From JBGCEZ01 sp045106735 (lineage in GTDB: Bacteria > Planctomycetota > Phycisphaerae > Phycisphaerales > SM1A02): a DNA stretch of 64,000 bases. A model generated the notes under the pieces. That model was not told where the DNA came from, searched no databases, and worked only from the letters and a program-made list of their open reading frames with translations. The position numbers and the translations under genes are program-made. The stretch is taken from positions 1-64,000 of the forward strand of contig JBGCEZ010000005.1 of the NCBI GenBank assembly GCA_045106735.1. The letters run 5' to 3'. Positions 62,016 to 64,000 of the stretch are shown here, piece after piece. Numbering within the stretch: the stretch's first letter is position 1; each line of letters starts with the position of its first letter.

Positions 62016-62656
62016 GCGCGGGCTCCGTCGTGGGCGATGGTGGATGGCGCTCGGCCAAACGCGGCCGGTACGTCCAGGCCAAGCGAGCGGGCCATCCCGC
62101 CGATCATGGCCTGGTGGTGGATCGTGTGGCTGATGACGAAGGCGATCTCGCGGCCGAACGTCGAGCGGAGCGGAATCCGCTGCCCGTCGCCGGACACCAT
62201 GACCGACACATCGACGGAGCGATCGAGGTCGTGGTCGCCGCACGCCTCCAAACCTCGGCAAAGCTCGCCGATGAGGACACGGGCCGCGCCGGGATCGGAT
62301 TCGATGGACGTCCCGCGTTGGCGGGTGTCGTAGTCGAGCCCGAGTCCGGTGTCGGTGTCGGTGCCGGTGTCGGTGTCGGTGTCGGTGTCCGCCTCAGCCT
62401 CGGACCCGCCGCCAGACTCCGCGGCGGCGTCCACCAGGGCCCACACGTGGTCGAGGCAATGCCGCACGTGCCGGCCAACGGATCCGCCGAACACGCCATC
62501 CAGCGGCCGGGCGTACGCCTCGGCCGGAATCTCGCCAATCAGTTCGTCCAACCCGCGGAGGCACGCCACCAACTGGGCCGTCGCGACGGCGGCCGAACGG
62601 CCGGTGCCTGCGGCCCCTTGGTCCGCCGGGCTGGTCGACGACGGCGAGGAGGACAT
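62003..62656 (-). CDS. DinB-like four-helix protein
   Basis: A 217-residue protein of the DinB/YfiT-like superfamily. Metal-binding His are present in GRHVRHCLDH and SHTIHHQAMIGG. Residues 80-110 are an insert of Asp-Thr repeats coded by a 6-bp DNA repeat. ggag lies before the ATG. Members bind metals and may be thiol-S-transferases for bacillithiol or mycothiol. It is the first gene of a two-gene unit with the NRDE protein, overlapping by 13 bp. Confidence 0.82.
   Translation of the reverse strand: MSSSPSSTSPADQGAAGTGRSAAVATAQLVACLRGLDELIGEIPAEAYARPLDGVFGGSVGRHVRHCLDHVWALVDAAAESGGGSEAEADTDTDTDTGTDTDTGLGLDYDTRQRGTSIESDPGAARVLIGELCRGLEACGDHDLDRSVDVSVMVSGDGQRIPLRSTFGREIAFVISHTIHHQAMIGGMARSLGLDVPAAFGRAPSTIAHDGARACAR
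62347..62390. repeat. 6-bp GGTGTC tandem repeat encoding Asp-Thr units
   Basis: About seven copies of ggtgtc or ggtgcc lie inside the DinB-like gene. On the minus strand they encode DTDTDT... in frame. Confidence 0.92.
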
Positions 62657-62808
62657 GGGCGGCTCCGAGGGCGACGGACAGAGAGTGAGCGAACACGGCG
62701 ATCGATGGAAAGCATGCCGTGTGCATGCACGCCCAAGGGCCCAGATCTGGCCACTTTGCCGAGAACGCCGATGATATCCACCGGCTCCCCTGGCGCCGGA
62801 CCGGGAGG

Positions 62809-63405
62809 TCAGCCGGGCGCCGTGATCTCCACCGGCCCGAGCCGATCGCGAATGGTCGCCCCCGGTGCGATCGTCTGGTGCACGGGGCACTTCCGGGCCA
62901 TCGACTGCATCCGGTCGAGCTGTTCCGAGTCCAGCGCGTCGCCGTCGATCTGAAGCGTCATGTCGATGTCCACGATCCAGCCCGTGGTCGAGGCACCGGG
63001 CCGCTCGCCGGCCGCCCGTTCGTCCGGCGTCGCCCGCCGCCGCTCCATGGCCAGGCCCACGCGAATGCCGTCGACCGGCCACTGCTTGCGATCCGCGTAC
63101 ATCAACACGGTCATGGCGGTGCACGAGCCGAGCGAGGCAAGCATCATGTCGACCGGAGAGATGGCCGAACCCGCCCCGCCATCGGACGCCTTGGCGTCGC
63201 TGACGAACGGTTGGCCGCGGGCGTATCCGCCGACGGCATAGGGGCTGGCGGGGTCGACGGCGGGGGCGGAGGCGGGGATCGCGACGGGGGCGGAGGCGGG
63301 GGCGACCGGATGGTTCTGGGCGGGGCGATCGCCGATACCAGCGGCTGCGTTTCGGTGGGCGACCACGGTCACCTCGGGGGAGCGGAAGGGCGGATCGGCG
63401 GTCAC
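62809..63405 (-). CDS. OsmC-family peroxiredoxin-like protein
   Basis: A 198-residue OsmC/Ohr-type hydroperoxidase. The redox Cys are visible in LASLGSCTAMTVLMYADRKQW and KCPVHQTI. The GTG start at 63405 has AGGAG at 8 nt and is preferred over an upstream in-frame ATG at 63462. The first 50 residues include an Ala/Pro repeat (about 30-55) coded by a gggggcggaggc-type DNA repeat. It probably reduces organic hydroperoxides using lipoylated or other thiols. It ends 152 bp before the DinB-like gene on the same strand. Confidence 0.9.
   Translation of the reverse strand: MTADPPFRSPEVTVVAHRNAAAGIGDRPAQNHPVAPASAPVAIPASAPAVDPASPYAVGGYARGQPFVSDAKASDGGAGSAISPVDMMLASLGSCTAMTVLMYADRKQWPVDGIRVGLAMERRRATPDERAAGERPGASTTGWIVDIDMTLQIDGDALDSEQLDRMQSMARKCPVHQTIAPGATIRDRLGPVEITAPG
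63244..63302. repeat. GGGGGCGGAGGC-type repeat in the OsmC gene
   Basis: Degenerate 12/18-bp units of gggggcggaggc and gggatcgcgacg encode the Ala/Pro/Ser linker of the OsmC-like protein. Confidence 0.75.
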
Positions 63406-63499
63406 GGACAGGCTCCTGTTGCGGCAGACGGGGTGGCGAGGACGAGCGATGATGCCGCCCAACGAGGTTCACGGGCAGAATCGGGCCGAAGCGGGGTTG

Positions 63500-63555
63500 A
63501 TCCGGGCCGATGCGGGCCGATGCGGGCCGATAGGGGTTGATCCCGGCCGATCAGG
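63500..63555. repeat. 10-bp GCGGGCCGAT tandem repeat
   Basis: Three clear copies (gcgggccgat) plus flanking diverged units, between the OsmC gene and the small membrane protein gene. Non-coding. Confidence 0.82.
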
Positions 63556-63659
63556 GCGAATTCTCGAGCGGAACCGCCGGCGACGACCCAGTCCCGGGAA
63601 TAATGGGATTCTGCGTCGCGTTCATTCCGCGATCCCTATTCCGGCCTGGAGCCCCCGCC

Positions 63660-63893
63660 ATGTTGAGCCGCACCGCCCTCATCGTCACCGCCGGAGTCGC
63701 CATCGGCGCCGCGGTGGGCTGGTCCAAGATCATGTGCCCCGGTGGTGAATGCATGATCACAGGCTCGTGGTTCGGCGGCGGCACCATCGGCGGCTTGCTG
63801 AGCTTTGCCCTCGCGGGGTTCGCGGTGCCGGTCAAGGCTCCCGCGGTCGCGGACCAAGTCGCCGACGGCAGCGACGATACGCCAGAAGCGTGA
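63660..63893 (+). CDS. small membrane protein, DUF6132-like
   Basis: A 77-residue protein with two hydrophobic segments (about 5-20 and 40-58) around a Cys-rich turn CPGGECMITGSWFGGGTIGG. The C-G-x-C...ITxS pattern resembles the DUF6132 group of small membrane proteins, tentatively. ggag precedes the ATG at 63660; an upstream in-frame ATG runs back into the 10-bp repeat region and is rejected. The next gene's GTG overlaps its stop. Confidence 0.65.
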   Translation: MLSRTALIVTAGVAIGAAVGWSKIMCPGGECMITGSWFGGGTIGGLLSFALAGFAVPVKAPAVADQVADGSDDTPEA

Positions 63894-64000
63894 ACCCAGC
63901 GCCCGACGCCGAGCATCCAAGGCCGGCGTCCGATGCATCGCTTTCCGCCGATGACGCCGCGCTCTCCGCGCGGCTGCTGTCGCACGTTGAGATGCTGGCC
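63890..64000 (+). CDS. probable start of a further gene, cut by the window edge
   Basis: A GTG overlaps the preceding TGA (GTGA) and opens 37 codons without a stop to the window end. The residues (Ala/Asp/Pro-rich, then LSARLLSHVEMLA) suggest the beginning of a helical domain. No family can be assigned from so little sequence. Confidence 0.42.
   Translation, partial: MNPAPDAEHPRPASDASLSADDAALSARLLSHVEMLA

Overview
The window is visibly GC-rich, densely coded bacterial chromosome, most likely from a planctomycete of the Phycisphaerae type. Signs are short membrane or soluble proteins with CxxC...CPxCG zinc ribbons, a secreted protein ending in a dockerin-like EF-hand pair, very large secreted helical proteins, an FHA-GAF histidine kinase and an OlsF-type acyltransferase fusion. 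The placement is inference. I see no rRNA, tRNA, CRISPR array, insertion sequence, phage or plasmid gene.

Layout. 0.4-9.8 kb (minus strand): a tripeptidyl-peptidase-II-like subtilase, a TlpA/thioredoxin-like lipoprotein whose first catalytic cysteine codon is an in-frame TGA (a strong selenoprotein candidate with a SECIS-like hairpin), purQ, and a purL carrying PurS-like domains. 10.2-26.5 kb (plus strand): a PNGase F-like secreted protein, rpsL-rpsG, a ThiF/MoeB enzyme, two giant tandem LTPxQ proteins, panB, an HtrA protease, an orphan peptide-type ABC ATPase, thyA, an AAC(3)-family acetyltransferase and small zinc-ribbon genes. 26.8-35.6 kb: a reprolysin-like secreted metalloprotease, two convergent secreted proteins sharing an NPLG motif, an FHA-GAF histidine kinase and two clpP genes. 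35.7-43.5 kb: a RibB protein with a degenerate RibA domain, upp, an orphan DNA methyltransferase, two Coa1-like membrane proteins, a cupin and GNAT and VOC proteins. 43.5-52.4 kb: a SpoIIE-type phosphatase, ybeY with a CNNM/CorC protein, hslV without hslU, and the dockerin-bearing secreted protein. 52.5-64 kb: a DUF2780 protein, glgC-glgA, an OlsF-like acyltransferase, an alpha/beta hydrolase-DedA-ATP-grasp fusion, NRDE, DinB and OsmC proteins, and a small membrane protein.

How the genes work together. Purine synthesis (purL, purQ), pantothenate (panB), thymidylate (thyA), pyrimidine salvage (upp), riboflavin (ribB) and glycogen (glgC, glgA) are housekeeping. Protein quality control is prominent: the subtilase, HtrA, two ClpP, HslV and YbeY. 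Three sequence-wide signals stand out: the TGA-for-Cys codon; a set of genes with a -10-like TANNNT box 6 nt before ATG and no Shine-Dalgarno (predicted leaderless mRNAs); and many unrelated short tandem repeats, in units of 6, 9 or 12 bp when inside genes (encoding linkers) and 10 or 12 bp in several gaps between genes.
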